Position numbers and translations under genes: made by a program. 64,000 nt of DNA from contig NZ_JABACJ020000020.1 in NCBI RefSeq assembly GCF_012524165.2, positions 1 to 64,000 on the forward strand. The letters run 5' to 3'. This document shows, one piece after another, positions 25,722 through 34,981 of the stretch. Under the pieces are notes generated by a model. That model saw nothing but the letters and a program-made list of their open reading frames with translations. It ran no database searches and had not been told where the DNA came from. Source of the stretch: Faecalicatena faecalis. GTDB lineage: Bacteria > Bacillota > Clostridia > Lachnospirales > Lachnospiraceae. How positions within the stretch are numbered: the stretch's first letter is position 1; every line of letters starts with the position of its first letter.

Positions 25722-25769
25722 TACCCTGTAAAAGGAAGCGATATGAAAAGCCCTTTACAGGGTATTTTT
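25722..25769 (+). terminator. Terminator after the MATE gene
   Basis: TACCCTGTAAAAGG pairs with CCCTTTACAGGGTA, then TTTTTATGG. Confidence 0.85.
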
Positions 25770-25926
25770 ATGGAGTCTGTTTAGGAAAATCTATAATATC
25801 CTCTGTATTGAATTGATGTTTATGGAAAATAATAGTATGTAAAGGGTATATAAAGTCAAAATAAATCATATTCAATCAGAATCGTGCAAATGTAACAAAA
25901 ATGAAAGAGAATATTTGTGAATTAAT

Positions 25927-25959
25927 TTGATTGAATTTGACTGAAAATGATTATATAAT
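25927..25959 (+). promoter_or_regulatory. fruK promoter with tandem FruR-type repeats
   Basis: TTGAAT (25931-25936), a 17-nt spacer and TATAAT (25954-25959) form a promoter. It overlaps two adjacent 10-bp direct repeats TTTGATTGAA (25927-25936) and TTTGACTGAA (25937-25946), the type of site used by DeoR-family repressors such as FruR, encoded at the end of this operon. Confidence 0.6.
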
Positions 25960-25990
25960 AAAAACATCAAAAAGAGCAGGAGGTTATGTG

Positions 25991-26896
25991 ATGATATATA
26001 CAGTAACTTTTAACCCGTCGCTGGATTATATTGTCTCTGTGGAAGATTTTCGTCTGGGACTGACCAACCGGACCAGTTCTGAATTGATTCTTCCGGGAGG
26101 AAAAGGAATTAATGTATCGACAGTTTTGGGTAACCTGGGACTAAAGAGCACGGCACTCGGGTTCGTTGCCGGTTTTACAGGGGAGGAGATCTGCCGGGAG
26201 GTAGAAGCATTAGGAATCAAGTCTGATTTTATTCGGATCGAGAAAGGCGTATCCAGGATCAATTTAAAGCTTAGGTCGATTGAAGGTACGGAGATCAACG
26301 GACAAGGGCCGGATATCAGTGAAGAGCAAGTGCAGCAGTTGATGGAGAAGTTGGAAGCACTCGAAGCAGGGGACATCCTGGTACTGGCAGGCAGTATTCC
26401 TTCGACCATGCCGGATGATATTTACAGCCGTATTATGAAAATGCTGGAGGGAAGAGGTGTCAAAATCGTCGTAGATGCTACCAGAGATCTGCTGATGAAA
26501 GTTTTGGAATACCGGCCATTTCTGATTAAGCCGAATAACCATGAATTGGGAGAAATCTTTGATGTAGAACTGACGTCCCGGGAGGAAGTAATTCCCTACG
26601 GAAGGAAGCTGCAGGAAAAGGGAGCATTAAACGTGCTCATCTCCATGGCTGGCGAAGGGGCTGTCCTGATTGCGGAGGATGGACAGATATTGGAGTCACC
26701 CGCCCCTAAGGGAACGCTGGTCAATGGGGTCGGTGCCGGAGATTCTATGGTCGCAGGCTTCCTGGCGGGATGGCTGAAAAGAAAGGACTTTCGCCATGCC
26801 TTTCATATGGGAGTCGCAGCAGGAAGCGCCAGCGCTTTTTCAGAGTATCTGGCAAAAAAGGAAGAGATTGAGACAATCTATCAGACATTAGTTTAG
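25991..26896 (+). CDS. fruK: 1-phosphofructokinase
   Basis: A 301-aa PfkB kinase: MIYTVTFNPSLDYIV start, LPGGKGINVSTVLGNLG substrate loop (about 35-51), and VNGVGAGDSMVAGF with catalytic Asp near residue 250. It phosphorylates fructose-1-phosphate delivered by FruA. AGGAGG lies 9 nt before the ATG at 25991; the open frame extends 20 codons further but without an RBS. It is 14 bp ahead of fruA. Tagatose-6-phosphate kinase is a less likely alternative given the context. Confidence 0.9.
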   Translation: MIYTVTFNPSLDYIVSVEDFRLGLTNRTSSELILPGGKGINVSTVLGNLGLKSTALGFVAGFTGEEICREVEALGIKSDFIRIEKGVSRINLKLRSIEGTEINGQGPDISEEQVQQLMEKLEALEAGDILVLAGSIPSTMPDDIYSRIMKMLEGRGVKIVVDATRDLLMKVLEYRPFLIKPNNHELGEIFDVELTSREEVIPYGRKLQEKGALNVLISMAGEGAVLIAEDGQILESPAPKGTLVNGVGAGDSMVAGFLAGWLKRKDFRHAFHMGVAAGSASAFSEYLAKKEEIETIYQTLV

Positions 26897-26910
26897 AAAG
26901 GGGATTGAAT

Positions 26911-28821
26911 ATGAGAATCACAGATTTACTGGATAAGAGAAGTATTTGTCTGGACGGCGCACCAAAGAGTAAGAAGGAAGCCCTGGATCAGATGGTAGAG
27001 TTGATGGCAGAGAGTGGGAAAATCAATGATATAGAAGCATATCGCGAGCAAGTCTACGCCAGAGAGGAGGAAAGCACTACTGGTATCGGGGAAGGGATTG
27101 CGATTCCTCATGGAAAATGTGATGCTGTGTCCAAGCCTGGACTGGCTGCCATGGTCGTAAAGGATGGAGTCGACTTTGATTCCCTCGATGGCGCTCCGGT
27201 GACACTGCTCTTTCTGATCGCGGCACCGAACACAAAGGATAATGTCCACCTGGATGTATTGAGCAAACTCTCGGTCCTGATGATGGATGAGGAGTTTTCT
27301 TCTTCCTTGAGGAATGCCCGCACAGTAGAAGAATTTTTAGAAATCATCGATAAGGCAGATGAGGAAAAAAGTGATATTGATGAGCGGCTTGCAGATACAG
27401 GATCTGCAGAGGAGTCCCAGATAAAGCTTCTGGCGGTGACCTCATATCCGACTGGAATTGCACATACCTATATGGCTGCGGAAGGAATTGAAAAGGCTGC
27501 AAAAGCTAGGAATTGTTTCGTAAAGATTGAGACCAGAGGTTCCGGTGGAGCGAAGAATGTACTGAGTGCACAAGAGATTGCGGACGCAGACTGTATTATC
27601 GTGGCGGCAGACGCACAGGTTCCTATGGACCGATTTGACGGGAAAAAGGTCATTGTCTGCCAGGTATCCGATGGAATCAGCAAAGCCGATCAGCTCGTCG
27701 AAAGAGCGATTGCCGGGGAGGTGCCGGTCTATCATTCCGCGTCCGGGGCTGCGGTAAAGACAGAGAGTGCAAAGAGCGGGGGTGCAGGACACCGTATCTA
27801 TACACAGCTTATGAACGGGGTCTCTCATATGCTGCCCTTCGTAGTAGGGGGAGGAATTCTGATCGCGATCGCCTTTTTGATTGATGGTTTGAGTGTTGAT
27901 ATAAATGCACTTCCTGCAGATCAGAGGGCCAACTTCGGTTCGATTACCGAGGCAGCGGCGCTGTTTAAAGGAATTGGAGATACTGCATTTGGATTTATGC
28001 TCCCGGTTCTGGCTGGTTTCATTGCTATGGCAATCGGAGACAGACCGGCATTGGCTGTGGGATTCGTGGGAGGAATGATTGCTTCTGGCGGAAAATCTGG
28101 ATTTTTAGGAGCCTTGGCAGCAGGCTTTATGGCAGGATATCTGATTGTAGGACTGCGTAAGCTCTGCGATAAGCTGCCTGATGCGTTGGAGAAGATTGCT
28201 CCGGTACTGATTTATCCGGTGGTCGGTATTCTGATCATGGGGCTTGCCATGAATTTTGCTGTAGAACCAATCATGGGAGGAATCAATACCGGACTCAACG
28301 GAGCATTGAATCACATGGGCGGTACCAGTAAGGTCGTACTTGGCCTGGTTCTCGGTGGTATGATGGCAATTGATATGGGTGGTCCTTTCAATAAAGCGGC
28401 ATATGTATTCGGAACTGCTTCCATTGCAGCAGGAAACTATGATATAATGGCAGCAGTAATGGTCGGAGGTATGACTCCGCCGTGTGCGATCGCTCTTGCG
28501 ACACTGCTGTTCAAGAACCGTTTTACAAAGGAAGAGCGTCAGACGGGACCGACGAACTTCATTATGGGGCTTGCATTTATTACTGAGGGTGCGATTCCTT
28601 TTGCAGCTTCCGATCCGCTCCATGTCCTTCCGGCTTGTATTATCGGCTCTGGTGCGGCAGGGGCATTGTCCATGCTGTTCAACTGTACATTGATGGCACC
28701 TCATGGCGGGATTTTTGTATTCCCTGTTGTGGGAAATGCACTTATGTACCTGCTGGCATTGGTCGTTGGAACTGTAATCTCGGCGGTATTGCTTGGAGCA
28801 TTCAAGAAAAAAAGAGCATAG
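26911..28821 (+). CDS. fruA: PTS fructose transporter subunit IIABC, IIB cysteine replaced
   Basis: A 636-aa fused fructose permease. IIA (1-150) has the phospho-histidine H67 in GEGIAIPHGK. IIB (about 172-270) has the signature VTSYPTGIAHTYMAAEG: the residue normally Cys (ACPTGIAHT) is Tyr179, codon TAT at 27445-27447, one base from TGT. IIC (about 290-636) has the membrane part with DRPALAVGF and GGMTPPCAIALAT. FruA imports fructose as fructose-1-phosphate; without the IIB cysteine phosphotransfer should fail. The ATG at 26911 follows AAAGGGG. Confidence 0.9.
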   Translation: MRITDLLDKRSICLDGAPKSKKEALDQMVELMAESGKINDIEAYREQVYAREEESTTGIGEGIAIPHGKCDAVSKPGLAAMVVKDGVDFDSLDGAPVTLLFLIAAPNTKDNVHLDVLSKLSVLMMDEEFSSSLRNARTVEEFLEIIDKADEEKSDIDERLADTGSAEESQIKLLAVTSYPTGIAHTYMAAEGIEKAAKARNCFVKIETRGSGGAKNVLSAQEIADADCIIVAADAQVPMDRFDGKKVIVCQVSDGISKADQLVERAIAGEVPVYHSASGAAVKTESAKSGGAGHRIYTQLMNGVSHMLPFVVGGGILIAIAFLIDGLSVDINALPADQRANFGSITEAAALFKGIGDTAFGFMLPVLAGFIAMAIGDRPALAVGFVGGMIASGGKSGFLGALAAGFMAGYLIVGLRKLCDKLPDALEKIAPVLIYPVVGILIMGLAMNFAVEPIMGGINTGLNGALNHMGGTSKVVLGLVLGGMMAIDMGGPFNKAAYVFGTASIAAGNYDIMAAVMVGGMTPPCAIALATLLFKNRFTKEERQTGPTNFIMGLAFITEGAIPFAASDPLHVLPACIIGSGAAGALSMLFNCTLMAPHGGIFVFPVVGNALMYLLALVVGTVISAVLLGAFKKKRA

Positions 28822-28824
28822 ACA

Positions 28825-28855
28825 GACGAAAAAGATCCGAAAGGGTCTTTTTCGT
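28825..28855 (+). terminator. Hairpin between fruA and fruR
   Basis: GACGAAAAAGATCC and GGGTCTTTTTCGTGC pair around GAAA, with T-residues within the 3' arm. It may reduce read-through into fruR. Confidence 0.6.
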
Positions 28856-28891
28856 GCATCATGAAGGCCGATTTGGAAGGAGAGAAGAAGC

Positions 28892-29635
28892 ATGTTGACA
28901 GAACAGAGATATGAACTGATTTTAAAGCTTTTGGAGGAAAAAAAGAGTATTACCGTGTCAGAGGTAAAAGAGATAATCCACACTTCCGAATCGACCGTCC
29001 GCCGGGACATTACAGCATTGCACCAGGCCGGAAAGCTGGTCAAGGTATTCGGCGGAGCAATCGCAGCGGACCATACCCTGATGGCAGAAGAACCTACTGT
29101 GGCGCAAAAGGTAGAGGTACATAAGGATGAAAAGCAGCGAATCGCTCAATATGCGGCCTCTCTGGTGACAGCGGAGGATTTTGTGTATCTGGATGCAGGG
29201 ACCACGACCGGGCGTATGCTGGATTATTTAGAAAAGTCTGAAGCTACATTTGTAACCAATGCGGTAGCTCATGCCCAGGCATTAGCAGCTGCGGGATTAC
29301 GGGTTTTCCTGGTAGGCGGCGAACTAAAGGCTTCCACAGAGGCGGTTGTCGGGAATCAGGCAATGCTCACTTTGAAGAACTATCATTTTACAAAGGGGTT
29401 CTTCGGTACCAACGGAATCAGTCGGAAGGCAGGCTTTACGACCCCGGATGCCAATGAAGCACTGATTAAAAAGACAGCAATGGAGCAGTGCCAGAGACGT
29501 TATGTCCTGGGCGATGCATCTAAGTTCGGTAAGGTCAGTGCCGTCACATTCTCCGACTTCCAGGATGCAGAAATCGTGACGGAGAGCCGGGTAGAAGGAT
29601 ATAGTGACTGTGAGAATATCACGGTAGTGCCATAA
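28892..29635 (+). CDS. fruR: DeoR-family repressor of the fructose operon
   Basis: A 247-aa DeoR protein: N-terminal HTH (ITVSEVKEIIHTSESTVRRDI, residues about 19-39) and a sugar-phosphate sensor domain (LDAGTTTGRML; LVGGELKASTEAVVG; DASKFGKVSAV). It probably represses fruKA until fructose-1-phosphate binds. In many Firmicutes fruR comes first; here it is last. GGAAGGAGAGAAG is the RBS. Confidence 0.88.
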   Translation: MLTEQRYELILKLLEEKKSITVSEVKEIIHTSESTVRRDITALHQAGKLVKVFGGAIAADHTLMAEEPTVAQKVEVHKDEKQRIAQYAASLVTAEDFVYLDAGTTTGRMLDYLEKSEATFVTNAVAHAQALAAAGLRVFLVGGELKASTEAVVGNQAMLTLKNYHFTKGFFGTNGISRKAGFTTPDANEALIKKTAMEQCQRRYVLGDASKFGKVSAVTFSDFQDAEIVTESRVEGYSDCENITVVP

Positions 29636-29688
29636 GAGGTCTTATTTCTATTCGTTTACGTTTCTATGAATCGTTTCTATAAACATGA

Positions 29689-29740
29689 AAACCGTACCAG
29701 ATGGATCGTTAAATGATCCATAGGTACGGTTTGTTGTTTT
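29689..29740. terminator. Bidirectional terminator between fruR and the Cache-GGDEF gene
   Basis: AAACCGTACC..ATGGATC pairs with GATCCAT.GGTACGGTTT, then TTGTTTT on the plus side. Confidence 0.85.
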
Positions 29741-29791
29741 CTAATTCCATTCCTGATTAAAATTAGAATGTAGGTCTCTTCTCTGCCCGAT

Positions 29792-31402
29792 TCATGCCGG
29801 TCTGGAGCTTGCAAATCCACCGTCATGCGATTGCTTGGCTTCATACAAGGCTTCATCTGCCTCTTTGGCAAGTGCAGCATAATTGTCTCCGCGCCGCGCG
29901 ATGACAGCGCCAGAAGAGAGGGTGATGGCTGGAAGATTGCGCTTGGCAGCTTCTTCTGCCATTGTGTGGTTGATATCCTGCATAATCCTGTCGGCAACGG
30001 TGTAGTCATTGGTCTTCGAAACGAAGATGGCAAATTCATCACCATGCAGGCGGGACGCGAGGTCAATGGTACGGATACGTCCGACAATCATCTGTGCGGA
30101 GAGCTTGATTACTTCATCCCCGATGGAGTGTCCATAATTATCATTCACGGCCTTAAAGTGGTCGCCGTCAATCATGATCAGGATTCCGCTTTCGTCAGAT
30201 CCCATGGAATTGAGGATGCTTGAGACTCCTCTTTGGAAGGAGGCAAAATTCATCAGTCCGGTCAGATCATCAATCGCAGCCGCCTTTTGTGCAGCGGAAA
30301 GAGCAATCTCTAAACGCTTCTGTGTCTGCCCAAGCTCCACATAGGCCTGATGCAGTTCCTTATTTTTCTGACTCTTAATAACACGGCCAAAAAGATAGAT
30401 TAAAAGCAGCTCCATAATCAAAAGTGGTATGAGCCAGACCTGAACAGTATCCTTTAGCATGGAAAGAACAGGAACAAGAACGAGAAAATGATAATCCTCT
30501 CCATTTAAAAGATATCCATAATAGCTTTTGGAGCCAAGCTTCATTTTCATGACCTTTTCGGGACTTCCTGAAAGTGCGGTAAATTCCTGACCAAATTCCT
30601 GCTGGAAGGAATAAAAGGCATCCAGGGAATCCATCTGCTCTTTTAATTTATCCTTCTCAGTATCAGTAATATCACCTGCATTTTCGTAGGCATCCTGTGC
30701 ATCCTTCAAGGCAGCGGCGGTCTCATCCAGCGTATTATAAAGGACACCGCCCAGATAATTTTCATTCGTACTGCCGACAATTGTCCCATTGTTATCAAAG
30801 ATCATCATCTGTTCCTGGTCATAGGTCTTCAACGTAGTGACCAGATTCTGAATATCCCCCATCTTGATATCATAGGCAAATACAGTCTCATTATCCGGCT
30901 GGAGCTGTGATATGGTAGACAGGATATAATGGTTCGCATAACTCATATATGGAGGTGTGAATACGATCTCTCCATTCCCTGCTTCTGCTGCTTTATACCA
31001 AGGACGTTCTGTTGCAACATATCCGGTGCTTTCATATTGGGAGTAAGGTGTATCCCAGCTATAGAGGTAGCGGCCCTTATAATACATATAAAGACCATCG
31101 TAAGTGTCACCTTCGATTTCCAGCATTTTAGAATCCACCGTCTTTAGATAATCCCAGATATAATCCGGGTCGGGATGATTCTTGATCTCCCGGGTCAGCA
31201 TATAGGAAAATAGTTCAAAAGAGTGGGTATAGTTATCCATGACATCCTCTGCTTTCTCCATGGAAAGCTCGGTGTGGGAATTCAGGCTTTTGCTGATATA
31301 TGAGTTTTCCTTCTTGTAAATAATGAATATGCCGATGATATTAACGATTAAAAATACTGCTGCGTACCATAAGTGGACTCTCCGTTTCCTGTCAGTTTCC
31401 AT
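29792..31402 (-). CDS. Membrane Cache-GGDEF protein with variant active site
   Basis: A 536-aa protein: transmembrane helix (about 11-28), an extracellular Cache-type sensor (30-330; contains YVATERPWYKAAEAGNGEIVF and FDNNGTIVGSTN), a second helix (about 332-352), a short coiled coil, and a GGDEF domain. The active site reads RLHGDEF, so the first Gly of GGDEF is His; the inhibitory RxxD (RTID) remains. It may be a weak or regulatory cyclase that senses a small molecule outside. AGGAGG is about 10 nt before the ATG. Confidence 0.87.
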   Translation of the reverse strand: METDRKRRVHLWYAAVFLIVNIIGIFIIYKKENSYISKSLNSHTELSMEKAEDVMDNYTHSFELFSYMLTREIKNHPDPDYIWDYLKTVDSKMLEIEGDTYDGLYMYYKGRYLYSWDTPYSQYESTGYVATERPWYKAAEAGNGEIVFTPPYMSYANHYILSTISQLQPDNETVFAYDIKMGDIQNLVTTLKTYDQEQMMIFDNNGTIVGSTNENYLGGVLYNTLDETAAALKDAQDAYENAGDITDTEKDKLKEQMDSLDAFYSFQQEFGQEFTALSGSPEKVMKMKLGSKSYYGYLLNGEDYHFLVLVPVLSMLKDTVQVWLIPLLIMELLLIYLFGRVIKSQKNKELHQAYVELGQTQKRLEIALSAAQKAAAIDDLTGLMNFASFQRGVSSILNSMGSDESGILIMIDGDHFKAVNDNYGHSIGDEVIKLSAQMIVGRIRTIDLASRLHGDEFAIFVSKTNDYTVADRIMQDINHTMAEEAAKRNLPAITLSSGAVIARRGDNYAALAKEADEALYEAKQSHDGGFASSRPA

Positions 31403-31429
31403 ACCCCGCCCTCCTGAAAGTGATTCGTG

Positions 31430-31699
31430 TTATTTTTTGAACATATTTTGTATTTCTATTACATTTGGTTTTCCAGTTGACTCGGATAGCTGAACACTTA
31501 CGGACGCTTTCGGGGCCTTTCTGCTGGCTTCTGCTTCTTCGGGGGTGGCATATAATCGGTCTTCCTGGAGCTTCATAGCACCACATGAACCAATTAGCTG
31601 CACGATATAAGTGGTCCCCTGCTTGCTGACAACCTTTACCTGTGTGGGACGCGGGTTATCTTCTAAGATGTAACATGTATCACCACGTTTATATGGCAT
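31430..31699 (-). CDS. Small hypothetical protein (89 aa)
   Basis: An 89-aa protein of unknown function: a beta-rich N-terminal half (RGDTCYILEDNPRPTQVKVV ... YIVQLIGSCGAMKL), possibly a small SH3-like barrel, and an Ala/Ser/Glu-rich tail. AGCAGGTGAG precedes the ATG. It lies 27 bp upstream of the Cache-GGDEF gene in the same direction, so it may be co-expressed. Confidence 0.6.
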   Translation of the reverse strand: MPYKRGDTCYILEDNPRPTQVKVVSKQGTTYIVQLIGSCGAMKLQEDRLYATPEEAEASRKAPKASVSVQLSESTGKPNVIEIQNMFKK

Positions 31700-31739
31700 A
31701 ATCTCACCTGCTTTCTATTTGTAAAGTACTGAATTTAAA

Positions 31740-31801
31740 ACTAATACATCATAATATCAGACTGACAGGACTGATTGCATTCTAATAGATGATGTATCAG
31801 T
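31740..31801. promoter_or_regulatory. Spaced 13-bp inverted repeat in a divergent intergenic region
   Basis: ACTAATACATCAT (31740-31752) and ATGATGTATCAGT (31789-31801) are complementary at 12 of 13 positions with a 36-bp spacer. It lies in the 326-bp gap between the 89-aa gene and the EamA gene. It could be a looping operator or a leader hairpin. Apart from this I see only a TTGACA at about 31977 upstream of the EamA gene. Confidence 0.4.
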
Positions 31802-32025
31802 GTCAACAGCAGGTATTCCTGTCTGCATAATGGGCATCAGACAGCTTTGCTGTATTTAGTTTATACTCGTATTTATTATACAATACTCGCGGGCATAACG
31901 TCAATGCAGGCGGAGAAAGGAATCGAAAATAGTCGTTTATTTCCGCCCTGGAAAAAGTTGAAAGAAAATGATATACTTGACAATACATGAGAAAAATCAC
32001 ATAAGAATGAAGGATGGATTGAGAA

Positions 32026-32952
32026 ATGAGTGCAAAAGTGAAAAATGATGGTATGCTTGTTCTGACGGCGCTAATCTGGGGAAGTGCTTTTGTAGCACAG
32101 AGTGTCGGGATGGACTATATCGGCCCCTTTACTTTTAATTCCCTGCGGTGTTTGCTTGGAGGTCTGGTACTTCTTCCGGTCATCTGGTTCATGGGAAGAA
32201 GGAAGTCAACCGAACAGTCAGAAGAGAGCACAGATGGAAGCAGGGCAGATAAGAAGACCCTGTTGATCGGCGGAATCTGCTGTGGTCTTGCCCTTGCGGC
32301 AGCAAGCTCCCTGCAGCAGATCGGTCTGGTCTATACCAGTGCCGGAAAAGCTGGCTTTATTACCGCCCTATATATTCTGATCGTGCCGCTCCTTGGACTC
32401 TTTCTTGGCAAAAAGGTCGGTATCAAGATATGGGCAGGAGTCGGTCTTGCGGTCATTGGGATGTATTTTCTGTGCATCAAGGAGGGCTTTTATATCTCTT
32501 ACGGAGATTTTCTGGTCGTCATCTGCGCGTTTATCTTTTCGCTGCATATTCTGCTGATTGATTATTTTTCTCCGAAGGTGGACGGAATCAAGCTGTCCTG
32601 TATTCAATTCTGGATTGCTGGTGTGGTCTGTGCAGTCCCGATGGTCCTCTCGGAGAGGCCAAAGCTGGAAGCGGTGCTTTCTGCTTATGCGCCTCTTATC
32701 TATGCAGGTGTGTTATCCTGTGGTGTGGCCTATACGCTGCAGATTATTGCACAAAAAAATACGGATCCCACTGTGGCTTCTTTGATCTTGAGCCTGGAAT
32801 CCGTATTTGCAGCCTTAGCTGGCTGGGTAATCATACACGAGACACTGTCATCAAAAGAATTATTTGGCTGTCTGCTCGTATTTGCTGCAATTATTCTGGC
32901 GCAGCTCCCTGAAAAGCGTAACGCATGGAGCCGTCAGGATGATAGAGGGTAA
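32026..32952 (+). CDS. EamA-family (DMT) transporter
   Basis: A 308-aa membrane protein with about ten hydrophobic helices in two EamA repeats (LTALIWGSAFVAQSVGMDYIG; LSLESVFAALAGWVIIHE). DMT transporters export amino acids, nucleosides or other metabolites; substrate unknown. A weak GGATGG RBS precedes the ATG. The last 62 bp overlap the 3' end of the convergent REC-HD-GYP gene. Confidence 0.88.
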   Translation: MSAKVKNDGMLVLTALIWGSAFVAQSVGMDYIGPFTFNSLRCLLGGLVLLPVIWFMGRRKSTEQSEESTDGSRADKKTLLIGGICCGLALAAASSLQQIGLVYTSAGKAGFITALYILIVPLLGLFLGKKVGIKIWAGVGLAVIGMYFLCIKEGFYISYGDFLVVICAFIFSLHILLIDYFSPKVDGIKLSCIQFWIAGVVCAVPMVLSERPKLEAVLSAYAPLIYAGVLSCGVAYTLQIIAQKNTDPTVASLILSLESVFAALAGWVIIHETLSSKELFGCLLVFAAIILAQLPEKRNAWSRQDDRG

Positions 32953-34969
32953 AGCAGTTCTTGCCATTGTGCTTGGAGGTGTGTAAAGCTTCACTCGCAT
33001 GTGTGAATAATTCCTCATAGGTCGGTCCGTTCTGTGGAAAAACAGAGGCACCGATGCTGATGGTATATTCTAGGCCCTGATAGCATTGCTTTAAGGCCAC
33101 GGAAAGCATACGGCAGTACATCATCGTGATTTCTTCTGAGGCTATCTCACGAAGATAGATCAGGAATGTATTGCCTCCTACCCGGGCAGCGATATCCATC
33201 CTGCGGATATTATTTTCTGTGAGCCTTGCAACATGCTTGAGGATCTGGTCGCCAAAGAGGTGACCATTCTGTTCATTCAAAGCCCTGAAATTGTCCAGAT
33301 CGAAGAGGATCATTACCCCTGGGGAATCCTGAGAGCCTTCCAGAGTCTGGGTAATCAGCTTTTTCGCAGAGAACTGATTATAAAGGTTAGTCAGAGAATC
33401 CTTCTGTGCAAGTGTTTCCAGACGTTTTCCTTCCATTGTCTGTCTGTGGATATTGGAAATCCTCCCCACACAGCTATATAGCTGGCTATTCTGGCTGTCA
33501 ACAGCCCAAAGGGTCCTACCGATTATCTCATACCATTCCTTAGCACCGTCCGCCTTAGTCAAAAGCAGTTTCATCTGAAAGGTAGGAGATTCTGGAGAGG
33601 AATTAAAAACATGTTCTTTCAGTTTTTCAAATGCCTGCTGATCAAGTTTGCCTTGTAAATTTTCATATTTTAAAAAATCTGTAATAATGGTAGGAATACT
33701 GAATTCTGCCTGACAGCGGTCAGAAAAGGTGACTGCATCTGTATTAAAATCATATTCGAACAAGACCTCATCAGAGATGGAAGTAAGGAATTGATATTTT
33801 GTCCGCTCCTGTTCTAAAAGAAAGAGTGTCTTATCGGATAATTTAACACCCTTTTTCTGTACCAGCTCCTGGGAAAGCTGGTTGACATTGAAAAGATGTC
33901 CCGGATCTTTGCTTCTGAGCCTTACGGCTTCATCCAGATGGTCAGATACTTCTTTCAGGCATTCTATCAATTTTGGATTGAACATTCCGCACTCACCATT
34001 TAAAATCATCTCGATTGCCTTTTCGTGAGAGTAGGCAGGTTTGTATACGCGTTCGCTTACGAGTGCATCATACACGTCGGCAAGAGAAACAATCTGTGCG
34101 GCAATCGGAATCTCATCCTCTTTGAGGTGATCTGGATATCCATTGCCGTCCCAACGCTCATGATGCCAGCGGCAGATCTGTCTCGCATATTTGACCAGCT
34201 CCTCGTCATTTCCAAATCTCAGATTATCCAGCATTCCAGCTCCAAGTGCTGAGTGGGTCTTCATAATCTCGAATTCCTCTTTGGTCAGTTTACCTGGCTT
34301 GTTGAGTATCTCTTCAGGAATCTCGATCTTTCCGATATCATGCAGAGCGGCAGCGTTAGAAATCAGGGCAATGTGTGATTCTGCCATGTCATATTCCTGA
34401 TAGCGTTTTCGGAGCGCTTCCATCAAAATCTCGGTGATGATGCGGATTCGAATGACATGCAGCCCGGATTCTCCGTTTCGGAATTCAACAATGGTACTCA
34501 AGATATTGATCATAAGTGCATTATTGCTTTCCTTTTCAATCACCTGCTCTTTGACGAGAGATTCTAATTCCTTCTGTTTGGAGTACAGGATAATAGTGTT
34601 TTTTACACGCTGTGTGACGATGATCGGGTCAAAAGGGCGGCTGATATAATCAACAACGCCGAATTCATAGCTTTTTTCAATATACTCAGCCGAATTCTCA
34701 GAAGATATAATGACAACGGGAATGGTCTCGTGCCAATGGTTCTTCTGCATGATGGCCAGCACATCGAACCCGGTCATCTCGGGCATGAGCAGGTCTAATA
34801 AAATCAGGGAGATAGAAGCATCATTCTTTTTTAAAATTTCAATTGCTTCTTTGCCGTTACTGGCCTCGACGATGTGATAATCCTCCTGTAATATGTCCGC
34901 CAGAACACAGCGGTTGAGTTCTGCATCATCTACGATCAGAATGGTCTTCTTTTGTACCATGCTTTCCAT
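32891..34969 (-). CDS. Response regulator with HD-GYP, PAS-like and degenerate GGDEF domains
   Basis: A 692-aa multidomain protein. Receiver 1-125 (D14, D15; phospho-acceptor D59 in LILLDLLMP); HD-GYP phosphodiesterase about 150-345 (HDIGKIEIPEEIL, HSALGAGML, HHERWDGNGYP intact); PAS-like region about 385-510; GGDEF-like domain about 530-680, where the motif reads RVGGNTF, so cyclase activity is unlikely. It should degrade c-di-GMP under phosphorelay control. The adjacent Hpt gene may supply phosphate. AAGGAG lies 9 nt before the ATG. Ends overlapping the EamA gene. Confidence 0.9.
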   Translation of the reverse strand: MESMVQKKTILIVDDAELNRCVLADILQEDYHIVEASNGKEAIEILKKNDASISLILLDLLMPEMTGFDVLAIMQKNHWHETIPVVIISSENSAEYIEKSYEFGVVDYISRPFDPIIVTQRVKNTIILYSKQKELESLVKEQVIEKESNNALMINILSTIVEFRNGESGLHVIRIRIITEILMEALRKRYQEYDMAESHIALISNAAALHDIGKIEIPEEILNKPGKLTKEEFEIMKTHSALGAGMLDNLRFGNDEELVKYARQICRWHHERWDGNGYPDHLKEDEIPIAAQIVSLADVYDALVSERVYKPAYSHEKAIEMILNGECGMFNPKLIECLKEVSDHLDEAVRLRSKDPGHLFNVNQLSQELVQKKGVKLSDKTLFLLEQERTKYQFLTSISDEVLFEYDFNTDAVTFSDRCQAEFSIPTIITDFLKYENLQGKLDQQAFEKLKEHVFNSSPESPTFQMKLLLTKADGAKEWYEIIGRTLWAVDSQNSQLYSCVGRISNIHRQTMEGKRLETLAQKDSLTNLYNQFSAKKLITQTLEGSQDSPGVMILFDLDNFRALNEQNGHLFGDQILKHVARLTENNIRRMDIAARVGGNTFLIYLREIASEEITMMYCRMLSVALKQCYQGLEYTISIGASVFPQNGPTYEELFTHASEALHTSKHNGKNCFTLYHPDGSMRYAFQGAAPE

Positions 34970-34981
34970 TTATTTGCTCCT

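Noticed and set aside
28105..29043. Antisense 312-aa open frame opposite fruA/fruR
   Set aside because: It lies opposite strong coding genes, has skewed composition (many Cys, His, Ser), and no RBS.
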